Below are positions 47,070-58,122 of a stretch of 64,000 nucleotides of DNA, piece after piece; position 1 is the stretch's first letter, and every line of letters starts with the position of its first letter. This DNA comes from Reticulitermes speratus (Eukaryota; Arthropoda; Insecta; Blattodea; Rhinotermitidae), in assembly GCA_021186555.1 (NCBI GenBank), contig JAJKFL010000031.1, positions 21,668,487 through 21,732,486 on the forward strand, written 5' to 3'. The translations under genes were made by a program, and so were the position numbers. Under the pieces are notes generated by a model, which was given only the letters and a program-made list of their open reading frames with translations, made no database searches and was not told where the DNA came from.

Positions 47070-47735
47070 AATATTAGCAGTTACATCTTTTGTCGGATTG
47101 TCATAAAATTCGGTATAACAGAACCTTATAAAATTTGTCCACACCGCGTGTATTTCGTGATAATCGGCTCAGTGACAGTCGTACTTTACCTGAGGGAGGG
47201 ACGAATGTCTACCCACATTTCCATATTTCTTAACCGATTTAGGTAAAATGCGGTATGAGATATCGCCAAGTTGATTAAACGTGAGTTTCGTGAAAATGGG
47301 TGCAGTGAAAGCCATGATTTTATAGAGGCGTAATTGACATCTTGCCTACAGTTTCTGTACTTTTCATCCGATTCGGACGAAATTCGGTTCAGGAGATATT
47401 TACATACATATACTGAGTTACATTTGCTTCAAAATCTGTGTAGAAAATTCCAGACTTGTCTTGAGAGTAAATGAAATTTCCCCTAGCCCACATTTTCATC
47501 CGTTTTGGATAAAATTCCGTGCATGTGACATTCTAAAACAATTAGGTAGTTAGTATGAGTTTCGTGAAAACAGGCGTAGTGAAATCGTATTTAGGGGTAT
47601 GTATGAATTTGTGTCCGTATTTTCCACATTTATTGTCCGATTTGTGTAAAATTCAGTATATGAGATCCACATATAATTATGTTAAACATTTTCGTGTTTT
47701 GTGAAAATCGGTACAGTGGAGGACGTACTTTTCTT
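47070..47735. repeat. Old tandem array, about 130-145-bp units
   Basis: Five diverged units start near 47082, 47222, 47365, 47497 and 47625. Each has a core like 'ccgatttaggtaaaat(t/g)cgg' followed by TATGAGAT, and then 'gtttcgtgaaaatgggtgcag' or a variant. Units differ by many substitutions and indels. Alternatively it is part of a larger unknown repeat. Confidence 0.65.
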
Positions 47736-48129
47736 AATGGCGTAAACGAAAGTACATTCACGCATGTATCGTAAAACCTTATGATGGTTTGAAACTAAAG
47801 AATGCCTCGGTAAATTCTGTGTACTACGTCACGAATACACAAGTTGCAACCTTCTTAATTTACAATTCTTGCAAGCCTCGTCGAACAGACGTAAGCCGTC
47901 AAAGGAAACTAGGCATTGCAGTTTTTTTTACAGAAAGAGTGAGACATTATAAATGTCGGTAGGATGACCTAACTAGACCATTCAGTTCAGGATCATTTGT
48001 CTCCCTGCTGCTGTGTAAAAACGTAGAAGTCAAAACACACAACACCATAATGTTGCCTGTTATTTTGTATGGAATGAACATTTCGTCTACCACAGTAAGC
48101 GAAAATTGAATACTGACAGCAACTTGAAA

Positions 48130-48347
48130 TAATTCATTTTTAGACTTTCAACTTGTTTCATTAGACTGAGGCTGTTTGAAAACAGGGTGCTGTGGAACAT
48201 ATTTGGATCTGAGAGGACGAAGTTAAGTGGAGGCGGGAGAACACAACATTATGACGAAGAGAAATTGCACTGCTCTTCAGTTGCTAGAAGCATGGGTGAC
48301 AAGAAGGATGAGATGAGGGAGGCATATAGCACGCATAAGATATAAGA
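48130..48347 (+). mobile_element. L1-group LINE, 5' piece of a split copy
   Basis: Encodes in broken frames a segment related to RLFENRVLWNIFGSERTKLS and then LHCSSVARSMGDKKDEM, the L1 ORF2 tail region. It is cut at 48347 by a minus-strand L1 insertion and continues at 48939. The last 13 bases ATAAGATATAAGA (48335-48347) are one target duplication. Confidence 0.85.
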
Positions 48348-48925
48348 CTAACTAACTAATTAAATAGCTAACTCCATGGAGCAGAGTCCTTCTTGAGAAT
48401 CTAACAGGTCCTCAGCTAGTCAAGAAATGCCCCGCATTTTATGGAACCCGAAAGTTCATTACCGCATTCACAACAGTCCGCCACCTGTCCCTATCCTGAG
48501 CCATATCAATACAGTCCATGCCCCCCCCCCCCATCCCACTTCTTGAAGATTCATTTTAATATTATTCTCCCATCTACGCCTGTGTCTTCCTAGTGGTCTC
48601 CTTCCCTCAGGTCTCCCCACCAAAATCCTGTATGCACCTCTCCCCTCCCCCCATACGTGCTACATGCCCCGCCCACCTCATTCTTCTTGATTTGATCAAC
48701 CGAAAAATATTTGGTGAGAAGTACAGATCATTAAGTTCCTCGTTATGTAGTCTTCTCCACTCCTCTGTTACTCCGTCCCTCTTAGACCCAAATATCCTCC
48801 TCAGCACCCTATTCTCGAACACCTCAGCCTATGTTCCTCCCTCAGTGTGAGAGATCAAGCTTCACACCCATACAAAACAACAGGCAAAATTATAGTTCTG
48901 TATATCTTAACCTTTGTATTTTTGG
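48348..48925 (-). mobile_element. L1-group LINE insertion inside another L1 copy
   Basis: A 578-bp minus-strand, 5'-truncated copy. It encodes MFENRVLRRIFGSKRDGVT, EEWRRLHNEELNDLYFSPNI, then IKSRRMRWAGHVARMGGGER. The 3' UTR follows to a TTAGTTAG tail at 48348-48363. A C-run interrupts at about 48523-48534. Flanking 13-bp duplications are 48335-48347 and 48926-48938, with one mismatch. Confidence 0.92.
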
Positions 48926-49190
48926 ATAAGGTATAAGAACGTGCATGTAGAGATTTGGTGGGAAAATCTGTTGAAAACGGCCACACGGAAGACCTAGGTA
49001 GAGAAGGGAAAACAATATTAAAATGTATCTTCAAGAGATGGGATGTGAAGTTGTGGACTTGACTCATCTAGGTAGGTCAGGATAAGGATCAGGGCGGATT
49101 TTTGCGAAAAGCATAGAGAACTTTCGGATTGCAGAAAACGCAGTTAGCTTAGCAAATATTACCTCACCAAAAATGACGCCGGCCCATTCA
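48926..49190 (+). mobile_element. L1-group LINE, 3' piece of the split copy
   Basis: Continues the copy interrupted at 48347: 'acgtgcatgtagagatttgg', 'cacggaagacctaggtagag', 'atgtatcttcaagagatggg', 'gtaggtcaggataaggatca'. Frames are broken. Confidence 0.85.
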
Positions 49191-50213
49191 GCCAGTGAGG
49201 TAGTTATTTACTACAGAAAGTTAGCTTATGCAGTCGTATGAAAAATTAATTCGGACTTCGGTTTTTCTGAATAAATTTTCGAAATAAGCAGACATTAAAA
49301 ACATCTACTGAGAACTTATGAGATAAACTTTATGATAAAAAAAATTCTAATTATACTTTACTGTGCAAGACTGAATGTGCAAAACTGCCATTCCATATTA
49401 CTTTACAATTCATCAAAAACAGTCAGATTAAACCGGAAAGCCAATAACAAAGGAGAGACATTAACACAATTCATATCAGATGTTAAGTCGCTAAAAGTAG
49501 ATAGAGGTCATTAACGAATAGGGTAAGTTACTATTGTGGAACGTGGTGTGGGGGAAAGCGGAAGCAATTAGAATAGTGCTGCAATGAGGAAAGCTAAATT
49601 GTGTTAAGCGCTACCACATGTATTGCGTGCAAATATTATTATTATTCTAAACATTAGTATTCTGAAGTAGGTGCAGGTGAATTGTCTCTTTTGATGCTGC
49701 TCTCTTTATCCACAGGACCTGTTAAAGAAGATATTCCATACCGGAGTCAAAGCAAAATTAAATATGAAGAGAAGGATTCAAGGAACATTTATGTTATTTA
49801 TAGAGTAAACACTCGCCTTATATAATATTTCGTTATTATACTTTCCTTCCTACATCAAAGTAATATAATGTTTGGCTATTTGCCGTGTAGTCGGACTGCA
49901 TTATTTAAAACTATTACCTTCATTTAGAGGTGTAAGAGAAACAAGAATTACAGAGAATTAGAAGATTGCAAATAACAAAGTACGTTTCAATAATAACCCT
50001 GTGGATGGCATTAAATTATACTTGAACTCATTCTTTCAGAGAGGCCCGCTATGGTACTGATCACGGTCTGATAGATGCAAAAGCTAGCGACAGATTTCCA
50101 GTAAGTAAAGGACCTATGAAAATATTTTGACATTATCTATTCCGTGCATTTGATTGAATTAAATTGTTAACTCATGACACCAACAAATGCAAATTTTACA
50201 TATACAAATAAAT
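49191..50213. other. Unassigned sequence
   Basis: No gene or repeat family recognised. Confidence 0.5.
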
Positions 50214-50275
50214 CTTATATCGTTCCTACATGTTTCGGCGTCACGCCATCTACGGGGAGTCTACACGATATAGGC
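50214..50275 (-). repeat. Solo hammerhead-like module with bulged helix I
   Basis: On the minus strand TATATCGT, a 6-base bulge, TCC, box CCGTAGA (CTGATGA-like, two changes), T, hairpin GGCG-TGA-CGCC, GAAAC, ATGTA, then GGA and ACGATATA. TATATCGT pairs with ACGATATA (8 bp, 50265-50272 with 50216-50223) and TCC with GGA. Confidence 0.65.
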
Positions 50276-50480
50276 AAATGCTTGGTACACGAAGATTCAC
50301 AGTCACGAATTAATAAAGATTGCGGAAGTTACAGAACGTTATCACGTTAAAGTCTTAAACAACTTTTTAGGTTTTGAGAACTATGACAAAAATTGTTATA
50401 TTGTTAGGCCTTGAAAAATATTGCAAAAGGTATCAACACTTCAGCCAGAAAGGTTTTAGGTTGTAGATTCAAGACTTGTG

Positions 50481-50675
50481 CGTTACGACACCGTGTCTAT
50501 CGGTAAATAGTTACCGATATTTTGTGCGAGTCTACTGCTCCATCTTCGGGGCCTAAACAGTCCAAGCATAGTGAATTGCTTAAACCCTGAAAATGGATGC
50601 AGTATACTCCTCCAAATTTGTCGGCAACTGCTTACCAAACAACACGGCATCTTATTCCAGAAGAGTTGAAACTTC
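50481..50675. repeat. Foldback element (decayed)
   Basis: Ends GTTACGACACCGTGTCTATC and AACACGGCATCTTATTCCAG match the arm ends of the 60.0-kb element (GTTACGCGGCGTCG / CGTAACATCCCAGAAGAG). The inner arms pair poorly: 'agttaccgatattttgtgcg' with 'aatttgtcggcaactgctta'. Confidence 0.55.
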
Positions 50676-51079
50676 ATCAACACTTGTGTCAGAACCTCAA
50701 CTGTAGCACTGTCTACATTATTAGGAAATAAAGCAGCATAATTTTACGAATAATGTTCGAAATCTCTAGATCAAAGGGAACAAGCAAAATAACAACAGAG
50801 TCGGGAACCAAGGAAAATTAATGCAATCTTAAGAACTTGAGACGAGAAACTACTATACACCTGTATTTCAGGAACAAGAAGAGGAAAATCTGTAAGACAT
50901 ATTTAATGAGCACAAAACAAAACGTAGAAGCAGGAACAGCAGGAGTCTGCAGAGAAGCATTAATGAATTTAAAAAGGGCACCAACCTAAGAATCACGAAG
51001 TAAAAGATGAGAAAGGTGATCTGTTTGATTATTCCCATAAATTCAAAAGCTTTAAGAATCGCTTCTCTCACGTATTCAG

Positions 51080-51151
51080 TGTACAGCGTGGCCAGGATAG
51101 CGTAAACATTATAGCGACTCGCTACGGGTTGGACTGTTTGGGGTTCGAAAC
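51080..51151 (+). mobile_element. S-B SINE head, split by S-A2 insertion
   Basis: 'agcgactcgctacgggttgg' and the B-box GGGTTCGAAACC match the head of the intact S-B copy at 61.64 kb. The element is cut after GAAACCG and resumes at about 51522. Confidence 0.75.
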
Positions 51152-51521
51152 CGCCGATCCCAGTGGCCGTGCGGTCTAAGGCGTGGGTCTGCGGCCGCTC
51201 GCTTACTGGGATCGTGGGTTCGAATCCCACCGGGGGCATGGATGTTTGTGTTGTGTTAGATGTATGGACAATAGCATGAAACATAAGGTGACATGCAGGA
51301 CAAAAAGGACTTCAACAGTACAAATGGATCAAAGGGGAAAACCCAGGAATTAAAAAAAAAAAAAAAATCCCACCGGGGGCATGGATGTTTGTGTTGTGTT
51401 TGTTGTATAAGGACAGTAGCATGGAACGTAAAGTGACATGAAGGACGAAAAGGATTTAGACAGGACAAAAATGGATGAAACGGGAAAAACCCCGGACAGG
51501 CAAAAAAAAAAAACCTGGTGT
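51152..51521 (+). mobile_element. S-A2 SINE with partial tandem duplication
   Basis: The head GCCGATCCCAGTGGCCGTGC with B-box GGTTCGAATCC (about 51219-51229) is that of S-A, but the body ('acaatagcatgaaacataag', 'gacatgcaggacaaaaagga') is different. After an A-run of about 16 (51352-51366) the sequence restarts at TCCCACCGGGGGCATGG and repeats the body to a second A-run at about 51502-51513. So one full and one headless copy lie in tandem, inside S-B. Confidence 0.85.
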
Positions 51522-51660
51522 GAGATTTTTACAGGCGTCCAGACCGGCCCCGAGGCACACACAGTCTCCTGTACAATGGGTACCAGGACTCTTTCTTGGA
51601 GGTAAAGCTGACCATACATCCCAGTTAGAGGCGAAGTTATTTGTTAGTCAGCCAGTTAAT
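51522..51660 (+). mobile_element. S-B SINE body, continuation
   Basis: 'gagatttttacaggcgtcca', 'gaccggccccgaggcacaca' and 'aatgggtaccaggactcttt' match the S-B body after the B-box, continuing the head at 51080-51151. Confidence 0.8.
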
Positions 51661-53105
51661 AGGCATCCACTCTTCAGTAGCTTTTGTTGATGCACAAACG
51701 TCATACGAAGTAAAGCCCGTGGCCCTCTGAGGTGTGTTGTTTACGTATTTAGCTCCTAAAATTCTACTGACATCATTTAAACTCCTTGTGACCTTCACAA
51801 ACTCCTTTTTTTACGAGTGTCATAATTTTTATGTATCCTGCTTTCCTCTTATGACGCTTTTAGGCGCGTTCGCTTCCTCGCGAAACCCCTATTAAAGTCG
51901 GTCTGTCAGTCCGTTCGTATGTACGCATGTAACTCGGGAAGAGCTGAGCGGATCTGCTTAAATTTGATATTGAATAATATTATGGGAACCTGATCAGCCA
52001 TTTCAGTTAAGGTTGATATCGGAAAATATAATGGAAACTTTACACCTGGACCTATGCTTATTTCTGCTCGTATCTTCCGGCGTGCACAGGTCTAGACATC
52101 AACACACTCGGAAATCAACAAATTTTCGATTTCCATCAGAATGAATTGAAAAGATATTTATCATTTAATTCAAGGCTGTATTAAAACATGGTTTTGAATT
52201 TTCATTCTTCCATGTGATTAGACATTCAAAACGTTTTCACCGTCTCATAGCAACGGCGCTACAATAGAGATTGAACCATTATAAATCTCTTGCTAGGATA
52301 ACTCACCGTGTGTTTTGTAAAAAGGTAAAAACAAATTTGAAATATTCGCATTTATCAGTGTTCTGCTGTAAATAATCAGTTCTACAGTATTTGTAGCAGA
52401 TAATCAGAAGTCAGCATTCACGAACTGAAATTTAGTGACAGTAACGGGGTGAATGCACCAGAACCGTTACGCTGTGCTTAGATTACCCAACTTGTATGTT
52501 ATGCTTTCATCCGAAGTCATATTAATGTGTTCGCTTTCTCTCCCAGTATTTGTAACTATCGTGCTGGAACACAGACGATCCACGTTTATATAATTTCAAG
52601 TATCCAAATGCAGTATTTGTCTTAAACCGCGCTCTGCTCCTAGTACAGCAATCTTCTGTAACGAGACCAGCGTCATGTCGAGGTATATGCTGACGCATTT
52701 TTCTGCTGCCTTTTTTCCTGTTGCATCAATAAACAGAGGCAGCACTTCATATCTGACATACTTTAATTCACACGCTGACGGTCTCCAATTTCGGCTCCTT
52801 CTCAGCTTTCGTTCTCTACAGCATTCCTGTCCGTACAAATAACATCAACGAAGAAGCTGATTTTCTCTTTTCTGTTTACACTTTTATACGTGTCTTTTCG
52901 TCAACATCCCTATATGCACTGGGTGCTTCCAAACTAATGTTACGTTATTTGGTTTGCATAACGAATTGGAGTATATATATATATATATATATTGTTCTCA
53001 TGCTGTGTGCAAGATACTATCATATTACTCCTTTACTATATCATCATCATCATCATCACAATATCACTATTAAAAATTCCACCAACGAAACTCTATAATT
53101 TATTT
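51661..53105. other. Unassigned sequence
   Basis: A segment at about 51880-52090 with GTCCGTTCGTATGTACGCAT resembles a dispersed repeat, not named. An AT repeat lies at 52974-52993 and an ATC repeat at about 53041-53058. No gene recognised. Confidence 0.5.
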
Positions 53106-53109
53106 TTTA

Positions 53110-53400
53110 CCAAACGTGATTAGGGTAATGAAATAAAGGAGCATGATATTGGCGGGGCATGTAGCACTCATGCCAGACGTTAGAAATGCATACAGTTTTC
53201 ATTAGGAATACCTAACGGATGGCGAAAGCTGTAAAGACTCACCTAAATAGGAGGATCTTAAAGAAACAGGCTGCGCAGGTGTTGAGTGGATTCATCTGGC
53301 TCAGGACAGGAACCTGTGTTGAGCTCTTTTATACACGATAATAAATCTTCATGTCCCATAAGAGGTTGGTAAGAAAATGACTAGCTGAGCGGCTGCTACT
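53110..53400 (+). mobile_element. L1-group LINE 3' end
   Basis: 'ggcggggcatgtagcactca' (WAGHVAL), 'agaaatgcatacagttttca', 'gtgttgagtggattcatctg' and 'gctcaggacaggaacc' follow the L1 ORF2 tail order (WI.LAQDR). 5' truncated, with frame changes. Confidence 0.82.
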
Positions 53401-53984
53401 TTCTGAAGAGTAACTCTGACCCACGTGGTTACAGTGACGGTGTTTATCACGCAAGGTGCCTATCAAATGTACCTCATTGACAGATGTAAGAAAACAACTT
53501 CCATTACCCAGGACTATTTGCAACATTCCTTACAATACAATGTTTCTGAATTTTCACTTCTGTAGCTATTTTACCGTATCTTGCCGTCAATGGAGTACGC
53601 CTGTACCTGTACCTGTACCTGTACAGGAAAACTCTTGCTGCTAATCAGTTCAAACCCCTTTGTCTTCCAGGCTGTATCTTAAAACTTAGAGATTAGAATT
53701 CAGAAAAATGTATCACCTCTTGTTTAGTACGGATCTGGAATTTGGTCTGTCACATTATATTTACGGATTGTGTCAACACTTTCATATAAATTACTTTACC
53801 ATTTCCCCAAACACTCCTGATTTCCGATGCTGAATTGTAACAAGTGTACTGTATATTTTCGCAAAACAAATGACAATATCGTACTGTAATAAATGTGCCC
53901 TCTTCTAAAGCACCACACCATGAAGTCGTAGGGGGCAGTGGAGTTGTAGTTCCGATCATTCTTAACATCGGCGCTGGATGGAGG

Positions 53985-54190
53985 TAAGTGTTCAGCTTCA
54001 AGCTCCCGCCGCTTTATCTCCGAGAAAAAGAATAGGTGCACTTTTAATATGTGGCTGGTTGATTTCAGAGCCAACATGAACGCTTTAGAGAAGAGCAAAC
54101 ACCCCTTCTCTTGCACAGAATGAAACCAGGTTTTTCGGTCATGCAACACGCAGTCTAGCCACTATACCGACTAAGCTACCGCGGGCCCCC
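53985..54190 (-). mobile_element. S-E tRNA-derived SINE
   Basis: Minus-strand head GGGCCCGCGGTAGCTTAGTC (A-box TAGCTTAGTCGG) with B-box-like GGTTTCATTC, then 'ttctctaaagcgttcatgtt'. A second copy with the same order lies 200 bp downstream on the same strand. Confidence 0.7.
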
Positions 54191-54394
54191 TGTACCTAAC
54201 AATGTTAATTAAACAAAGACGTATACAAATGTGAGGAAAAATTTGAGTTTTTTTTTTTTGCGGGGGTTTAATCGCGGATTTCAATCTCTTTGGATGTGAC
54301 GCAGCATCATAGCCCAGAATATTAGAATCCTATAGTTAGCCCTATTTCGTCTTTGCTATTTAAAGCTTTAATATCGATATCAATATAAGACATT

Positions 54395-54605
54395 CGCTTC
54401 ACGCTCCGTCCGCTTTAGCAAGGTGCAAAATGACAGGTGCTCTTTGAATAGGAGGCTGGTTGGTCTTCAAAGCTGGTCTGAATGCTCTAGAGAAGAACAA
54501 AAGCTTCTTCTCTTGCCCGAAATCGAAAAACAGTCCCTCGGTCGTCTAATACGTAGTCTAGCCCCAACACCGAATAGCGGTCCCACTGTACGAACAGTGC
54601 TCAAT
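54395..54605 (-). mobile_element. S-E tRNA-derived SINE, decayed
   Basis: Aligns to the S-E copy at 53.99-54.19 kb over 'ggctggttggtcttcaaagc', 'tgaatgctctagagaagaac' and 'acgtagtctagccccaacac'. The head is degraded. Confidence 0.65.
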
Positions 54606-55265
54606 AAAGAACATTTGTTACTAAGCTTCCAAGTTGCAAGTTCCAAGTTTCTCCTGTTGCCGTATCAGATGCTATTATATATATATATATATATATTTAT
54701 TTATTAAAACAAAGTATATAAGGACAGACTTAGATAAAGGTGGGGTTATTTTTAAGGCATACGCAAAAAGCGAGACGAGAATGAGTACAAAGCAACACAG
54801 TTTCTGATATTACGTTGCGGCTATATGCATTTATATGTTAATTCTAGCACTTGAATAAAACGCGCCTGCAAGAAAATTGTCAAATAATCAGAGGTGAATA
54901 TTGGCAACATCTGTTTCACAGTTTCTTTGAGAAACCTCTTAATTAAGTTCTATAAATACTCGTACGTCGCGTTACAATTTCATCAACTTAGATGAATTCG
55001 CCTTCCTTAAAACACTTCCTAAAATATCCAATTACAATTCCTGGCAAATTATAATGACATTCGGCATCAAAGACTTTGTGTGTGTGTGTGCAAAGGCAAT
55101 CTGCATGCGTAAAACTAAGAATGGAAATCTATAGATAATTATACTTTATGGACACTGTTACATCAAAAGTTTTAAAAACACATTTAAGGTGTTTTTATTT
55201 TTGGCCTCTTTACCTAGCGTGATGAAAGCCCGGTCTAACTCAATCATTTTCATTAAAGTTTACAT
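54606..55265. other. Unassigned sequence
   Basis: Contains an AT repeat at about 54674-54697 and a GT repeat near 55078. No gene recognised. Confidence 0.5.
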
Positions 55266-55299
55266 CGGTTGCCCTTGCAATGGCGTAAGCACAGTGTCA

Positions 55300-55735
55300 A
55301 TTTCCTTCTTACAGATAGTAGCCACGTGCCTGTCATACGACGGACTGTCTCCCACATTCGTAGAGTAAACCAAGGGTTAATTTCATCTATCGGACTCACA
55401 CCACCCGGATGTGTTGTGTTGTATTACAATTCTCGATGTCTAACACTTTTTTCGGCTTCCAGTTTTATCCCACACAGAATACGATTAATACTCGACTGTT
55501 TCTTTCACCTCATCGTGGACCTCTCACAATCTGGGTGTGACTCGCTCACAGGCTACTACTCGGCCTCCCTTATCGCACGTTTTTTTTATTCTTACATCAG
55601 TTCAAGCAGCAATTTCATCTATCGAAATGCTGCCATCTGGTTGTGTTATGTTTTATTATAAATTATATGCTCCAATGTTTCTTCAGCCTCAGCCCGTACC
55701 TCGCAGAATAGAGTCTCAATTATAAAGACAATACG
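55300..55735. repeat. Unknown repeat with an internal duplication of about 110 bp
   Basis: Unit 1 (about 55378-55490) and unit 2 (about 55608-55718) share 'tttcatctatcg', 'ccnggatgtgttgtgtt'-like sequence, TTATAAATT-like spacers and a CCTCGCAGAATAGAG / CCACACAGAATACGA end. The 5' part 'agccacgtgcctgtcatacg' recurs at 60.71 kb ('agccatgtgcccgtcgtatg'), and the unit 2 end recurs at 45.42 kb. Confidence 0.6.
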
Positions 55736-55739
55736 TAAA

Positions 55740-56845
55740 TCAGGTATAACGTAAAATTGAGGCACGTTCAATTATTAGCATTCTGGATTCTTTCAAGTGG
55801 TCATACGATTTAATCCATTGGGGTCACATATTTCTTTGTCATTCATTAATTGTACATATATTATAGAATATCAATACTCTTATTAGGATTCGTTTTTATA
55901 TTTCTTTGAAGAACTAATTATCTGTATGTCTAATTTAATTTTGTTCATGTTAAATTTATCGGTTATAAACAGCCTAAAAATTTTGTAGTCAGTTATTTAT
56001 AGGCGATATTTTGTACACAATTAATACGTATATTCCTAATCCATGTTCCTACATAAAAACATTAAATATTAAATATCATGATTGCTCTTTCTATTGGCCT
56101 TAATTACGCATGATAGAAATGACAAGCAGAAAAATATCTGTAGTTGCATAAGAACGTAGCGTAACAACACGAAGGCTATGTCACTGGGTTTTACGAGTAC
56201 ATCACACTGCAACAAATCTCAACTAATGTATGTGGCGCCATATTATGTGATTATAATGAAGTATAAAGCAAATATTAAATATTATGACTGTGTATTTCAT
56301 TTGTCTTAATTATCCGTCATGGAAAATTATCGTAACTCAAAAATCTCACCCGGACGAGAGAACAAGTATTAGATGTTATGACGGTAATTTGTATTTCTGC
56401 CTTAATTACACGACATGAAAACCGCATCTCTTTTACCCTATATTAAGATGGATTATGTATAGCCTGTCTGTCTCTTCCTATTCTTTGTAATTATCTCGCA
56501 AACGTCGGGATTCTCGAAAATGAAGTTTTTGAATAAACGTGTATTTTGATCTTTCCTACAAGCTTTAACTGCAGTTTTTCTAAACCAAAGGAGAATTCAG
56601 CAAGGCATTACCATAAATTTACTTTAAGTCTTCATGTAAAGTGCCCTCTAGTTTTGTCAGAATTTAACATAAGTCGAATTTTCTCCACAGAGTTTAACGA
56701 AAGTTCCCAAATGTAAAGTTAAAAAAAACTGTCCAGTGGGAGTCGACTGGTTCTATGCGGACCCTCTCATGCTCTTACCTGTAGCAGAACTCATCGTTTA
56801 CCTTAGCTTCTGCCTTACGTAACTTTGTTTAAGAATAAACATTAG
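55740..56845. other. Unassigned sequence
   Basis: AT-rich; no gene or repeat family recognised. Confidence 0.5.
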
Positions 56846-56849
56846 ATTT

Positions 56850-57255
56850 ATATGGGTGTGAAACTTGGTCTAAACTTCCAGGAAAGAACATTAATTGATA
56901 GTAGTCTGTAAAAATGTGCTAAGGAGAATACAGAGGTGTAAACTTAACAGAACTGGAATGGGTAAAATAACACAGGATAAGCCTTATATATATTCCACCT
57001 AATTATGTCATCGTGTTTAAAGAAATGAAGGTTCTAAAACCTCAAGACATCACTTAGGTGATCTACGCGTAGATGGAAGGACAATATTTAAAAATGGATG
57101 CTAAAAAATAGGGATTTTTAGAATGGAATGGAGTAGATTACTGTAACTCGGGATAGAATCAAATTGCCAGTTGCGAAAAGATAAATGTTTCAAGAAACAA
57201 ATTTTGTTATGTAATTAGGAGAAATTCTAGTGCAGAAACTGCATGTTAGGGAGAC
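56850..57255 (+). mobile_element. L1-group LINE 3' end (decayed)
   Basis: 'atgggtgtgaaacttggtct' (the YGCETW-type region), 'ttaggtgatctacgcgtaga', 'gaatggaatggagtagatta' and a 3' UTR-like end. Heavily degraded. Confidence 0.6.
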
Positions 57256-57790
57256 CCTCACTAAAGCGCTTAATGTTGTGTAAAATACAAATATGACATT
57301 AGATGCTTCCTGTAAAACTAACGAGATGTGTCAAATGATCAGACAACTGTACGCTAAGAGAAAACATGTTTTGTCAACTCGTTGTGTGCTTCCATGACGA
57401 ATTGCGCATTAAAAGTCCTTCCATGGGCAGCGTGGGCCTGTGTATTCAGTTCCGTATAAAATAATTTGTCACTCAGAACAAAATATATGAATATTCGGTA
57501 ACTGTAAAATAAATTTCGTTTTACGCCTTTTTTTACATCAAAGCGAGAGCACATATCAAGAGAGAGATGTCAGAGTCTCTCTTATGATGGTAGAACGTTG
57601 ACTACAGCCAATACAGCGGAGATTGTGAAGCGTCGAATGAATGAAGACGGAGTAAGGATTTAGAAAGAGGATTTTATGGCCTCTTTTTAAGTTCTATCTA
57701 TGCTTCGCTTGAGAAAAAAACGAAATACCCCAGTCGCGATAGGCGGTGTCCAGAAGAAACTCGGAAATAACATCCTCCTATCTCCGTAAG
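57256..57790. other. Unassigned sequence
   Basis: No gene or repeat family recognised. Confidence 0.5.
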
Positions 57791-57807
57791 TAAACTCTCT
57801 AACGGTA

Positions 57808-58107
57808 AAAGGTAAAGGTAAAGCAGTCCCATACAGACCTTGACAAGCCCTTAGGGCTCCAGGAGGTTGAGGCTCCCAGGTTTTTAGACAATCGGCACAT
57901 GAAGGTGGTAAGGTTGTCAGCCCTACGCACCGGCCGCCTTTACCCCCCAGGAAAGATTCCTGGTACTCATTTCTGTTAGACCCCACGGCCATAATGCGAC
58001 CGAAACGATTATATGAGTGAAAAATTCCAGTGACACCATCGGGAATCGAACCCGCAACGTTCCGGTTTGTAGCGCAGGCCTCAACCAACTGCGCCACCGC
58101 GTGCTCC
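57808..58107 (-). mobile_element. S-C SINE, intact with 15-bp TSD
   Basis: A 300-bp antisense copy with perfect 15-bp duplications AACTCTCTAACGGTA at 57793-57807 and 58108-58122. Its head has the B-box GGTTCGATTCC on the minus strand, the body matches 32.99 kb closely with one small deletion (the 'ggctgagtcgacc' segment is shortened), and the 3' end is TTTACCTTTACC. Confidence 0.95.
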
Positions 58108-58122
58108 AACTCTCTAACGGTA

